Numbered from the stretch's first letter, positions 1-5,512 are shown. The stretch: 5,512 nt of DNA from Desulfuromonadales bacterium C00003068 (GCA_001751155.1 MAXR01000133.1:1-5512); one strand, 5' to 3'. The notes: generated from the sequence alone by a model not told the origin. Program-made: numbers and translations.

Positions 1-88
1 GAGACGTACAATGGCCAGATTTAGATTTGATCCTCATTAGCACCTGCTCTTTATTCACCAGATCTGAAATGCTTGCGTATCCAAACTA

Positions 89-105
89 GTTTCCGACTCG
101 GAAAC
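89..105. repeat. Inverted repeat / hairpin 1 (8-base arms, 1-base centre)
   Basis: Arms GTTTCCGA (89-96) and TCGGAAAC (98-105) are exact reverse complements around a single C. As RNA this would be a 7-bp stem with a 3-base loop. No T-run follows on either strand, so it is not a normal intrinsic terminator. The 8-mer AGTTTCCG at its left edge (88-95) recurs at 125-132 in the next hairpin, which suggests the two structures are related units of one element. Confidence 0.6.
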
Positions 106-111
106 CTACCA

Positions 112-142
112 GGTGTTCATCAGGAGTTTCCGGATGAACACC
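112..142. repeat. Inverted repeat / hairpin 2 (10-base perfect arms)
   Basis: GGTGTTCATC (112-121) and GATGAACACC (133-142) are exact reverse complements. Pairing can extend inward to 14 bp with one mismatch (A122/G132), leaving a 3-base loop at 126-128. The 9-mer CCAAACTAG occurs immediately before hairpin 1 (81-89) and again at the end of this hairpin (141-149), so the pair of hairpins is bounded by a direct repeat 60 bases apart. There is no downstream T-run. It could be an intergenic palindromic repeat of the REP or MITE-remnant kind, or a structured 3' end of a gene to the left of the window; the sequence alone does not decide. Confidence 0.6.
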
Positions 143-150
143 AAACTAGC

Positions 151-178
151 TTGACTATTTTGTATTACCATATATTCT
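151..178 (+). promoter_or_regulatory. Weak sigma-70-like promoter candidate for the cold-shock gene
   Basis: TTGACT (151-156, five of six to the -35 consensus) and TATTCT (173-178, four of six, with the key TA...T kept) are separated by 16 bases in AT-rich DNA. This would start transcription near 185 and give a leader of about 250 bases. A competing pair is TTGTTT (247-252) and TAACAT (271-276) with an 18-base spacer. Neither is strong, and an AT-rich region produces such matches by chance. Confidence 0.25.
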
Positions 179-352
179 TTAAGGTCTTGAATCCCCCTTA
201 GTTGTTGAAAACTCTTATGTTTTTGAAAATCTAGGTAGGAAAATACTTGTTTTCAAAATCATCTACATGTTAACATTTGATCATCTTTGAAAATGTTGTG
301 AGGATTTTTGCAGTCCGGCATATTGACACTGCGTCAATCAAGAACAAAGCAC

Positions 353-379
353 ACAGACCCAATTCGGCTTTGGGTCTGT
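353..379 (+). promoter_or_regulatory. Perfect 10-bp stem-loop in the cold-shock leader
   Basis: ACAGACCCAA (353-362) and TTGGGTCTGT (370-379) are exact reverse complements around a 7-base loop (TTCGGCT). The stem ends 60 bases before the start codon. It is not followed by a T-run, so it is not a terminator or classical attenuator. Cold-shock mRNAs are known to carry long structured leaders that control stability and translation with temperature; assigning that role here is inference from position. It could also be a DNA operator dyad. Confidence 0.5.
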
Positions 380-429
380 CAGCCAGCGGACTCGATCTCC
401 ACAACAAAAACATCCCAAACGGGAAACAT

Positions 430-433
430 GGAG
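430..433 (+). promoter_or_regulatory. Ribosome binding site fixing the cold-shock start at 440
   Basis: GGAG lies 6 bases before the ATG at 440. The nearby in-frame ATG at 428 overlaps this motif and has no upstream purine-rich site of its own, so 440 is preferred; it also gives the standard MAEGTVKWF beginning of the family. The motif can pair with TCTCC at 396-400 (GGAGA, 430-434), which might modulate access. Confidence 0.7.
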
Positions 434-439
434 AAAGAA

Positions 440-640
440 ATGGCAGAAGGTACCGTTAAATGGTTTAACGACGCAAAAGGTTTTGGTTTCATCGAGCAGG
501 ACAATGGCCCGGATGTTTTCGTCCACTTTTCGGCTATTTCCGGCGACGGTTTTAAATCCCTTGCCGAAGGTGACCGCGTCTCTTTTGACGTGACCGAAGG
601 GCAAAAAGGTCCTCAATCGTCCAACGTCTGCAAAATCTAA
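440..640 (+). CDS. CspA-family cold-shock protein (66 aa)
   Basis: Small cytoplasmic single-stranded RNA/DNA-binding protein with a five-stranded beta-barrel (OB fold). The family acts as an RNA chaperone that melts mRNA structure, at low temperature or constitutively depending on the paralogue. The cold-shock domain fills the whole protein: GTVKWFN at residues 4-10, RNP1 as KGFGFI at 13-18, RNP2 as VFVHF at 26-30, and the typical EGDRVSF and KGPQ-SNV segments near the C-terminus. The 66-residue length is normal for the family. The start at 440 is chosen from the ribosome site at 430-433 and the family N-terminus; the upstream in-frame extension to 308 resembles nothing in the family. The gene is monocistronic or nearly so, with a long structured leader and a strong terminator 26 bases after the stop. 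A cysteine at residue 64 takes a position that is usually valine or arginine in relatives I remember, probably without consequence. Which paralogue this is, and whether it is cold-induced, cannot be told from sequence. Confidence 0.97.
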   Translation: MAEGTVKWFNDAKGFGFIEQDNGPDVFVHFSAISGDGFKSLAEGDRVSFDVTEGQKGPQSSNVCKI

Positions 641-666
641 GTCATCTCATCTGACAACACCCAAGC

Positions 667-700
667 AAAAAGCCCGGCGGCTAACCGCTGGGCTTTTTTT
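667..700 (+). terminator. Strong intrinsic terminator after the cold-shock gene
   Basis: The stem pairs 671-680 with 685-694 (10 bp, GC-rich, one G-T wobble at 676/689) around the loop CTAA, and the last 7 bases (694-700) are all T. The A-run at 667-670 can extend the stem to about 14 bp with those T residues, so it could also stop transcription arriving on the minus strand. It sits 26 bases past the cold-shock stop codon and ends 14 bases before the GH3 start. Confidence 0.95.
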
Positions 701-714
701 ATAGTGGCCTTCCC

Positions 715-1872
715 TTGCTTATATATTCTTCCCTGGTCAAAAATTGGCGACGAGCTCTGTTCTCAGGGCTGCTGGTTCTTCTTTTAGGACTAGGCTGTAG
801 CCGTTCAACAGCCGTTCCTGACCCGCCCTCGCTACCGCTGCAAGCCCGCATTGGCCAAATGCTACTGGTTTGTTTCGAAGGTTCCAAGGTTTCGCCTCAG
901 CATCCCCTGGTCGGAGATATTCGCCTGCGACACCTGGGCGGCGTTATGCTGCGCAGCCAATCCTCTAAGGGATCGGCGACTACCGGTAACATCGTTTCTC
1001 CAGATCAATTGCAGGTTCTAACCCGCTCAATACAAGCTGTCAGCCCAACTCCATTGCTTATCGCTGTAGACCAAGAAGGTGGAAAAGTGAGCCGCCTCAA
1101 AACTCGAGCAGGTTTTCCGGCTACATTCAGTTTTGCCGAACTCGGCCGCTTGAACGACCTTGCAACTACTCGCCAGCGATCTAATGACATCGCCAAAACC
1201 TTGCATCGCTTCGGCATTAATTTCAATTTCAGTCCTGTGGTCGACTTGAACAGCAATCCCAAAAACCCAGTTATCGGTTCTCTGGGGCGTTCGTTTTCTG
1301 CTGATCCAGACAGAGTAACCGAGCATGCTGCTCAAGTTGTTGCAGCTCACCGCTCCCAGGGCATAGCAACCTGCCTGAAACACTTCCCCGGACATGGCAG
1401 TTCGAGCACCGATAGCCATCGTGGTTTTGTCGATATCACCGAAACCTGGGAGAAGTCCGAATTGCTGCCGTTTGCAAATCTGGTCAAAGCTGATCTGGCC
1501 GATGCCATCATGACTGGCCATGTGTACAATGCCCATCTCGATACAAAAATGCCGGCAACCCTATCCCGCTCAGTCATAACCGGATTGCTACGAAAAAAAC
1601 TAGAATACCACGGGGTGATTATTTCCGACGATCTGCTGATGGATGCAATCAGCCAGCACTATCCTTTTACGGAATCGGTGGAACGCGCTGTCAATGCAGG
1701 AGTGGATATTTTATTAATATGCTCCAGCGATGGAAAAATTGTAGGCGAGACCGTCTCGTTGATCTATGACCTGGTTCAAAAGGGTCGCATCAGCGAACAG
1801 CGAATTGATCAGGCCTATCGTCGCATCAGTCGCTTAAAGTCAAACCTGAGAAACAGGCCAACACTCGATTAA
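715..1872 (+). CDS. Exported GH3 beta-N-acetylhexosaminidase, NagZ-like putative lipoprotein (385 aa)
   Basis: Glycoside hydrolase family 3 enzyme of the NagZ type, expected to remove N-acetylglucosamine from muropeptides or other amino-sugar glycans (EC 3.2.1.52). Visible motifs in order: AVDQEGGKVSRL at 117-128, FSPVVDLN at 172-179, GRSFSADPDRV at 191-201, KHFPGHG at 222-228 followed by DSH at 233-235 (His235 is the expected acid/base of the NagZ Asp-His dyad), and SDDLLMDA at 304-311 (Asp305 the expected nucleophile). The N-terminus is an export signal: basic KNWRR at 9-13, a hydrophobic run at 14-27, then Cys28. The lipobox (LGLGC) is imperfect because position -3 is Gly, so lipidation is likely but not certain. 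Classical NagZ is cytoplasmic with no signal and about 340 residues; this one should act in the periplasm or at a membrane. It has only the TIM-barrel domain and lacks the second domain of the Bacillus lipoprotein form. No ATG or GTG start fits. TTG at 715, with a poor AGTGG site at 703-707, is the best choice, and CTG at 733 is an alternative. The product class is firm; substrate and exact start are less so. Confidence 0.9.
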   Translation: MLIYSSLVKNWRRALFSGLLVLLLGLGCSRSTAVPDPPSLPLQARIGQMLLVCFEGSKVSPQHPLVGDIRLRHLGGVMLRSQSSKGSATTGNIVSPDQLQVLTRSIQAVSPTPLLIAVDQEGGKVSRLKTRAGFPATFSFAELGRLNDLATTRQRSNDIAKTLHRFGINFNFSPVVDLNSNPKNPVIGSLGRSFSADPDRVTEHAAQVVAAHRSQGIATCLKHFPGHGSSSTDSHRGFVDITETWEKSELLPFANLVKADLADAIMTGHVYNAHLDTKMPATLSRSVITGLLRKKLEYHGVIISDDLLMDAISQHYPFTESVERAVNAGVDILLICSSDGKIVGETVSLIYDLVQKGRISEQRIDQAYRRISRLKSNLRNRPTLD

Positions 1873-1980
1873 TCTTTGTGCGGACACACAAATCAATAAA
1901 AGACCAGCTACTATCACAACGGCGGGTCTGGTGTCAGACAACCTGAATCCAAAGACAGCCTTAAACGATCGAACCTTCGG
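1873..1980. other. Convergent intergenic gap without a clear terminator
   Basis: The GH3 gene (plus) and the ferritin-like gene (minus) end facing each other across 108 bases. Only weak structures are visible: TTTGTG/CACAAA arms at 1875-1880 and 1887-1892, and a 5-bp GTCTG/CAGAC stem at 1926-1939. On the minus strand a 5-bp stem (1928-1932 with 1903-1907, 20-base loop) precedes a short run of four T residues (1898-1901), which could be a poor terminator for the ferritin-like gene. Overlapping 3' transcripts are possible. Confidence 0.4.
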
Positions 1981-2496
1981 TCATAGATCCGTTTTACGTC
2001 CAAAGGCCTGAAATTCTCCAAGGCTGCTGAATTCCGCCCAAGCCAGATATTGATTGGGAGCATTGACGAAATTGTAGATATTTTCAACGATGTTGAAATG
2101 GTTTTCCTCCTCCTTGGCAATGCGCAGCAACACCTTTTTCAACTCGCCATCGGCTTCGCGTTTCGCCGCATCGGTGTATAGTCGCACGCCTTCGGCTTCT
2201 AGCTTTAGGGCATACCGGTAAGATTCAAGATTGCTTGTTACCGAAGGAAGACTCTGCTTTTCCATGAGAATTTTGGTGAAGATGTTCTTGGCCTTTTCCA
2301 ACACCTTCGACTCTGTGGCAGTATCGGGCGCTTGCTTTTCTTTCAAATCCTGAAATATCTGCCTGTGGCGCTGCTCATCATCAGCCAGGTCTGTAAATAT
2401 TTTATTGATGCCGGGGATATGACTTTCCGCTGCCAATTTTCGATAAAAGATTTCGGCATCCGTTTCCATCTGTATAGCAAAGTCGTAAACGTTCAT
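1981..2496 (-). CDS. Ferritin-like di-iron protein (rubrerythrin-type four-helix bundle, 171 aa)
   Basis: A four-helix-bundle protein expected to hold a carboxylate-bridged di-iron site in the cytoplasm. Relatives are linked to peroxide reduction, iron handling and oxygen tolerance in anaerobes; the exact reaction here is not known. Helix 1 carries Glu11 and Glu15 (METDAEIFY, 10-18). Helix 2 has the EXXH ligand motif E41-Q-R-H44. Helix 3 has Glu100 and Glu102 (KLEAEGVRLY). Helix 4 has a second EXXH, E130-E-N-H133. Two such repeats are the hallmark of the family. There is no cysteine anywhere, so the rubredoxin domain of true rubrerythrin is absent and any electron donor must be separate. The C-terminal part (YNFVNAPNQYLAWAEF, 141-156) is typical of these stand-alone proteins. 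The start at 2496 is fixed by AAGGAG 6 bases upstream; an 11-residue in-frame extension to 2529 has no such support. It lies 186 bases after the AsmA gene on the same strand, with no strong promoter seen in the gap. Confidence 0.92.
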   Translation of the reverse strand: MNVYDFAIQMETDAEIFYRKLAAESHIPGINKIFTDLADDEQRHRQIFQDLKEKQAPDTATESKVLEKAKNIFTKILMEKQSLPSVTSNLESYRYALKLEAEGVRLYTDAAKREADGELKKVLLRIAKEEENHFNIVENIYNFVNAPNQYLAWAEFSSLGEFQAFGRKTDL

Positions 2497-2502
2497 CAGA
2501 TA

Positions 2503-2508
2503 CTCCTT
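2503..2508 (-). promoter_or_regulatory. Ribosome binding site of the ferritin-like gene
   Basis: On the minus strand these bases read AAGGAG and lie 6 bases before the ATG at 2496. This near-consensus site decides the start against the longer frame beginning at 2529. Confidence 0.85.
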
Positions 2509-2682
2509 CGATGCTAAAAGCCCAGTCAACTAACGGTCCGCCAAATCCGTTTTTGATAAGTCGATTAGATGAACTCTATCTTCCCTGCCCTTGAAATTGT
2601 ACACAGTGAAAGCATAACGTATTTTTTGCTCCGCGTTCCCCTTTTGCTGACGTCTCCGTTCTGATACGACGCCACATAAGAC

Positions 2683-5058
2683 TTACTGACCGAACAACCC
2701 CTTGATAACCCCCTCCAACAGCTTCTTTTCCTTTTCCTGAGGATCTTCCTGTTCGGCCGGCACCTCGTTGTCAAAAAACTTGTCCTCCAGAGTTTCCTGC
2801 AGTTTTTGTCTAGCTTTCTCTTTCAGAGCGTCTTTGATAAATGCGCTATCCAAAGTAAAACTCGGCCGGACAACTGACCCCTTGATCTGAAGAGGGACCT
2901 GGCCCCAGCCGTCGGCATCGACGAGCAACTGAGCGAAGCGACCGCTACTATCCAATTTTTCAGTTAAATCAGGCGACAGGCGAAGATCCAGGCTGAGGTT
3001 CAAGGTACCATCGAGGCCTACATCACCTTGCGGTGCCAGATGCAGATCCTGACTGATCAAAGTACTGGTCAGATCAAAACGGCCCTTAGTTATAGCAAAC
3101 CGGCCGTTAGCCTGATCAAACCCCATAACACTCAATTCCGGGAGGCCGAGAAAGTTCGACAATCCTTTCACTAGATTGGTTCCGGTCAGACGCCCTTCTC
3201 GCAACTGCAACTCCCCCTGACCACTGAGCTGTTGCCGAATAACCTTCAGATCAGTCCCCTGCCCAGCCAGATCGAGATCAAGATTCAGCAGGCCAAACAC
3301 CGATCCAGCGGCCTTTGGAACGAAGGCGCTAAGCAGAGGGTCAGCCTGAACTCCAAGGGTGGTAAGTTGCGCCCGATAGGTAAAACCTGGCTGCCCCAGG
3401 TCAATCAGGGACTGATTCTTGAATGAGCCACCGGCCACTTGTCCACCCAAATCCTCGACATGAAGCCTGTTGTTTTCCAAGCGATAACGCGCCTGAAGAC
3501 CATCGATGGTTAGCCCTCGATAAAAGGCCTGCTTAATCGTAGCTGTGCCGGAAAGTGTAATCGGTAGATCCAAAGGCCCCTGTTGAGTAGAGGATGACGC
3601 CCCACCAGGTGAACTCATCGGTGTCTTAACGTCAGCTGAAGGCTCTTTAGAAAGAAATTGATCGATAATTAGGCGATCACTGCTAACATTTACAACGGCC
3701 ACAAGCGGCAGTTTAGTAATGGAATAAGCTTCGCAGTCAAGTTGCACTCGGTTATCGCCCTCTACCAGAACCAGGTTTTCTGTCAGTAACGAATCGCCTT
3801 TGATGGTAACCAACCCGGTCAATGTAGGCCTAAGAGTTCCGACCAGCACCTGCACTCCGTCCAGACGCATTTCACCATCACGCAACAACTCCTTGGGACG
3901 CTCAGGAATCCCCGCCAGATGAACTCTAGCTGTAATCAGACCGGTTGGCTCTAAAGGAATGAGATCCTTGACCAGACCAGCGGGCATGGCCTCCACAGCC
4001 TGAGCGATGTCCAACTCATTTACTCGCAAATTCAAGTTCAGCGACTTTTTTGGACCCTGCTGGATCTCACCGGCGACATAAAGCGGTATCTCGTTTAAGG
4101 CCAAACGGCCATGGTCAATAACTAATCTCTGGCCGGCCCGATCATATTTAAGACCATAATCGATAGCTATTTGCGCCCCCTTCAGAGGCGCCTGACGCAT
4201 AGCGTCCAACTGCAGGTCGACATTCTGCAATCTGACCTGACCTTCACTGGCCAGCATTTCCTGCCTACCGGACAACTGCAAGTCCAAGTCCATTTTAGCG
4301 CGAGCCAGGTGGCCAGGTAACTGGTCACGAAAATATGGGGCAAAAGGCATGATATCCAAACCGGACAGAGATATCTTGGCTTCAGCTGACATCTTGGCCA
4401 AATTGACAATCCCATCAATGGACAGAGGAGCGCCATTGAGAGTGGCCGATAACTGCCAAGGAAAGTCCTGGTTTAGGGAAAACTGTCTCACCTGCAGTGT
4501 AAAATCATCAAGTCTATAACTAAGAGGAGCAGCCGCCTGTTGATCGATAAACTGAATCGTTCCTTGCCGAATTGCCAGCTGGGAAATCAGCAACTGGATA
4601 TCGTCTAAGGTGGTATTTTCTGAGGGTTTGAATACTTCTTCCTGCTCCGCAGCAGTTCCTTTCTGGTCCGTCTGGATCAGATCGCTGAAATTAAAGGTTC
4701 CATCGGCCAAAAGTTCCAGCCGAATCTGCGGTTTATCGATCGAAATTTCATCAATCTCCACCCGCATGCGAAACAGAGGCCAGAAGCGGTAACGCAGGGT
4801 CACATTCTCGGCTTTAAGAAAAGCAGCAGTCCCCTGCCGTTCCATGACTTCAATGTTTTTCAGAGCAATCCCGGAAAAGAGACTGATTTCAACCTGCTCG
4901 ATCTCAACCTGACGGCTCAAAGCTTTCTCAACTCGTGGAAGCAGCAACCCCTTTACCCGTTCTGGGGTTACCAGAAACTTCGCCAGAACAACTAACGCAA
5001 CCAGCCCCACGATCACGACTGTAGTAATTGCCGTAATAATTTTTCCAGAGGTAGTCAT
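2683..5058 (-). CDS. AsmA-family inner-membrane-anchored periplasmic protein (791 aa)
   Basis: Member of the AsmA-like group (with AsmA, TamB, YhdP, YicH), inner-membrane-anchored proteins with long periplasmic beta-rich grooves. They are implicated in moving phospholipids towards the outer membrane and in outer-membrane homeostasis. Residues 1-6 are short and cytoplasmic. Residues 7-26 form one membrane segment (IITAITTVVIVGLVALVVLA). The AsmA N-terminal domain follows from about 30, with FLVTPERVKGLLLPRVEKAL and IDEISIDKPQIRLELLADGTFNF. The middle is a long series of amphipathic beta strands. A Ser/Gly/Pro-rich linker lies at 471-495. The conserved C-terminal AsmA region runs about 610-740, including GELQLREGRLTGTNLVKGLS, GRFAITKGRFDL and LQIKGSVVRPSFTLD. 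A highly charged helical tail (741-791) ends in LLEGVIKGLFGQ, an ending often seen in the family. It is longer than E. coli AsmA (about 617) but far shorter than TamB or YhdP. The start at 5058 has GGAG at 6 bases. It may be co-transcribed with the EVE gene 87 bases upstream. Family assignment is firm; the cargo is unknown. Confidence 0.93.
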   Translation of the reverse strand: MTTSGKIITAITTVVIVGLVALVVLAKFLVTPERVKGLLLPRVEKALSRQVEIEQVEISLFSGIALKNIEVMERQGTAAFLKAENVTLRYRFWPLFRMRVEIDEISIDKPQIRLELLADGTFNFSDLIQTDQKGTAAEQEEVFKPSENTTLDDIQLLISQLAIRQGTIQFIDQQAAAPLSYRLDDFTLQVRQFSLNQDFPWQLSATLNGAPLSIDGIVNLAKMSAEAKISLSGLDIMPFAPYFRDQLPGHLARAKMDLDLQLSGRQEMLASEGQVRLQNVDLQLDAMRQAPLKGAQIAIDYGLKYDRAGQRLVIDHGRLALNEIPLYVAGEIQQGPKKSLNLNLRVNELDIAQAVEAMPAGLVKDLIPLEPTGLITARVHLAGIPERPKELLRDGEMRLDGVQVLVGTLRPTLTGLVTIKGDSLLTENLVLVEGDNRVQLDCEAYSITKLPLVAVVNVSSDRLIIDQFLSKEPSADVKTPMSSPGGASSSTQQGPLDLPITLSGTATIKQAFYRGLTIDGLQARYRLENNRLHVEDLGGQVAGGSFKNQSLIDLGQPGFTYRAQLTTLGVQADPLLSAFVPKAAGSVFGLLNLDLDLAGQGTDLKVIRQQLSGQGELQLREGRLTGTNLVKGLSNFLGLPELSVMGFDQANGRFAITKGRFDLTSTLISQDLHLAPQGDVGLDGTLNLSLDLRLSPDLTEKLDSSGRFAQLLVDADGWGQVPLQIKGSVVRPSFTLDSAFIKDALKEKARQKLQETLEDKFFDNEVPAEQEDPQEKEKKLLEGVIKGLFGQ

Positions 5059-5064
5059 TGCCTA

Positions 5065-5068
5065 CTCC
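5065..5068 (-). promoter_or_regulatory. Ribosome binding site of the AsmA-family gene
   Basis: These bases read GGAG on the minus strand and lie 6 bases before the ATG at 5058. The following residues (a short polar start, then the membrane segment) agree with this start. Confidence 0.75.
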
Positions 5069-5145
5069 ATAAATACATGCCGATCAACGATTACTGCCTG
5101 ACACTTTCTTCGGACACAGGTAATACCACAAAGCCAAATAGACTG

Positions 5146-5512
5146 TTAAACGACCAACGGGTCTTTCAGGCCCGCCAGATGTAAAACAGCTTGCCACTGC
5201 TCCCGAGTAACCGGTTGCACGGACAATCGATTTCCCTTTTTCAGCACACCCATAGCGGCCAGCACAGGATGCTGAGCTAAGTCGTGCCGTATGATGGGAG
5301 CCGGCAGCGAAGCCAGGTATTGAACATCGACCATATACCAGATCGGCTTAGCTTCTGTTGCACGAGGGTCGAAGTGGTCGGCACCGGGGTCAAGCCCAGT
5401 GAAATCTGGATACCCATCGCGAACCACCCGTGCCAAACCGACAATGGCCGGTTTCGATATATTGCTGTGATAAAACAGGACACCGTCACCGCATTTGATG
5501 TCATCCCGCAAC
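5146..5512 (-). CDS. EVE-domain (PUA-like) protein, 5' end outside the window
   Basis: C-terminal 121 residues of an EVE-domain protein (THYN1/COG2947 type), a PUA-like fold of about 150-160 residues proposed to bind modified bases in nucleic acid. Conserved segments visible, counted from the first complete codon: LRDDIKCGDGVLFYHSN (1-17), IVGLARVVRDGYPDFTGLDP (23-42), the FDPRA...PIWYMVDV block (47-63), and KKGNRLSVQPVTREQW (91-106). Members usually begin with a WL-KSEP segment and a WDGVRNYQARNF segment; both are missing, so roughly 30-40 residues lie beyond the right edge. The first codon here (TTG at 5511) is an internal leucine, not a start. No cysteine-rich or nuclease domain is fused within the visible part. 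The stop is 87 bases before the AsmA gene on the same strand. The function in bacteria is not established; some EVE proteins are fused to or sit beside restriction enzymes, but nothing here shows that. Confidence 0.9.
   Translation of the reverse strand, partial: LRDDIKCGDGVLFYHSNISKPAIVGLARVVRDGYPDFTGLDPGADHFDPRATEAKPIWYMVDVQYLASLPAPIIRHDLAQHPVLAAMGVLKKGNRLSVQPVTREQWQAVLHLAGLKDPLVV

Larger units (their letters stand above)
1..439. other. Non-coding region upstream of the cold-shock gene
   Basis: No open frame here has both a plausible start signal and a recognisable product. Bases 1-80 hold nothing I can name. Bases 81-149 carry two hairpin-forming inverted repeats. Bases 150-310 are strongly AT-rich and include a perfect 10-base palindrome (267-276) lying between inverted copies of an 8-base arm (250-257 and 286-293). 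Bases 322-338 form a 6-bp dyad with a 5-base spacer, and 353-379 form a 10-bp stem. The 3' part is probably the long 5' leader of the cold-shock mRNA, as is common for cspA-type genes; the transcription start is not defined by the sequence. Confidence 0.6.

Noticed and set aside
3..10. GACGTACA, matching the core of the enterobacterial cspA cold box
   Set aside because: It lies about 430 bases before the cold-shock gene, upstream of two hairpins, at the very edge of the window. An 8-base match is weak evidence, and the real cold box lies near the start of the leader.
3..89. Open frame running in from the left edge on the plus strand, ending at 87-89
   Set aside because: Only 28 codons are visible with no recognisable motif, and the stop overlaps the repeat element. 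A gene end cannot be supported.
323..328. Perfect TTGACA -35 hexamer in the cold-shock leader
   Set aside because: No acceptable -10 element follows at 15-18 bases; the hexamer is part of the small dyad at 322-338.
308..439. A 44-residue in-frame N-terminal extension of the cold-shock protein
   Set aside because: It begins on TTG with its purine-rich site only 3 bases away, resembles no cold-shock domain, and includes the perfect hairpin at 353-379. The family N-terminus and a well-placed ribosome site fit 440 instead.
1027..1536. Long minus-strand frame of 169 codons inside the GH3 gene
   Set aside because: It is a shadow of a coding region whose catalytic motifs are unmistakable on the plus strand. 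No ribosome site or domain is visible on the minus strand.
2532..2551. AACGG/CCGTT inverted repeat followed by T residues on the plus strand
   Set aside because: The stem is 5 bp with a 10-base loop and no plus-strand gene ends nearby. Too weak for a terminator and not clearly an operator.
2596..2601. TACAAT on the minus strand as a -10 element for the ferritin-like gene
   Set aside because: No -35-like hexamer is found 15-19 bases upstream and there is no extended -10. A single hexamer in this region is expected by chance.
2565..2774. Minus-strand 69-codon frame overlapping the 3' end of the AsmA-family gene
   Set aside because: It is rich in Arg, Ser and Cys with no domain, overlaps the real gene in another frame and lacks a ribosome site.

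Overview
The window looks like ordinary chromosomal DNA from a Gram-negative, probably anaerobic bacterium. Three things point that way: an exported GH3 glucosaminidase with a lipoprotein-type signal, an AsmA-family envelope protein, and a stand-alone ferritin-like di-iron protein of the kind common in anaerobes. The cold-shock and ferritin-like proteins both resemble, from memory, those of the Desulfuromonadales (Geobacter, Desulfuromonas and relatives). That placement is an inference; no taxonomic marker gene is present. There is no sign of phage, transposase, CRISPR or defence genes.

Layout. Bases 1-439 hold no convincing gene. They contain a pair of hairpin-forming inverted repeats (about 81-149), an AT-rich stretch (about 150-310) with weak promoter-like elements, and a structured leader with a perfect 10-bp stem (353-379). 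A 66-residue CspA-family cold-shock gene follows (440-640, +) and ends in a strong intrinsic terminator (667-700). Only 14 bases later, at a TTG start, comes a GH3 beta-N-acetylhexosaminidase (715-1872, +). It converges with the ferritin-like gene (1981-2496, -) across a 108-base gap with no clear terminator. Upstream of the ferritin-like gene, on the same strand, lie a large AsmA-family gene (2683-5058, -) and the 3' part of an EVE-domain gene (5146 to the window edge, -).

How they fit together. The minus-strand genes run EVE, AsmA, ferritin-like, separated by 87 and 186 bases, so co-transcription is possible but not shown. The GH3 enzyme (peptidoglycan amino-sugar recycling or turnover) and the AsmA protein (envelope lipid homeostasis) both act in the envelope. 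The cold-shock protein, the ferritin-like protein and the EVE protein act in the cytoplasm on nucleic acid or on iron/oxidative stress. Nothing indicates one dedicated pathway. I found no convincing undescribed system. The most unusual parts are non-coding: the paired hairpins at 81-149, the structured cold-shock leader, and the GH3 gene starting on TTG against the preceding terminator.
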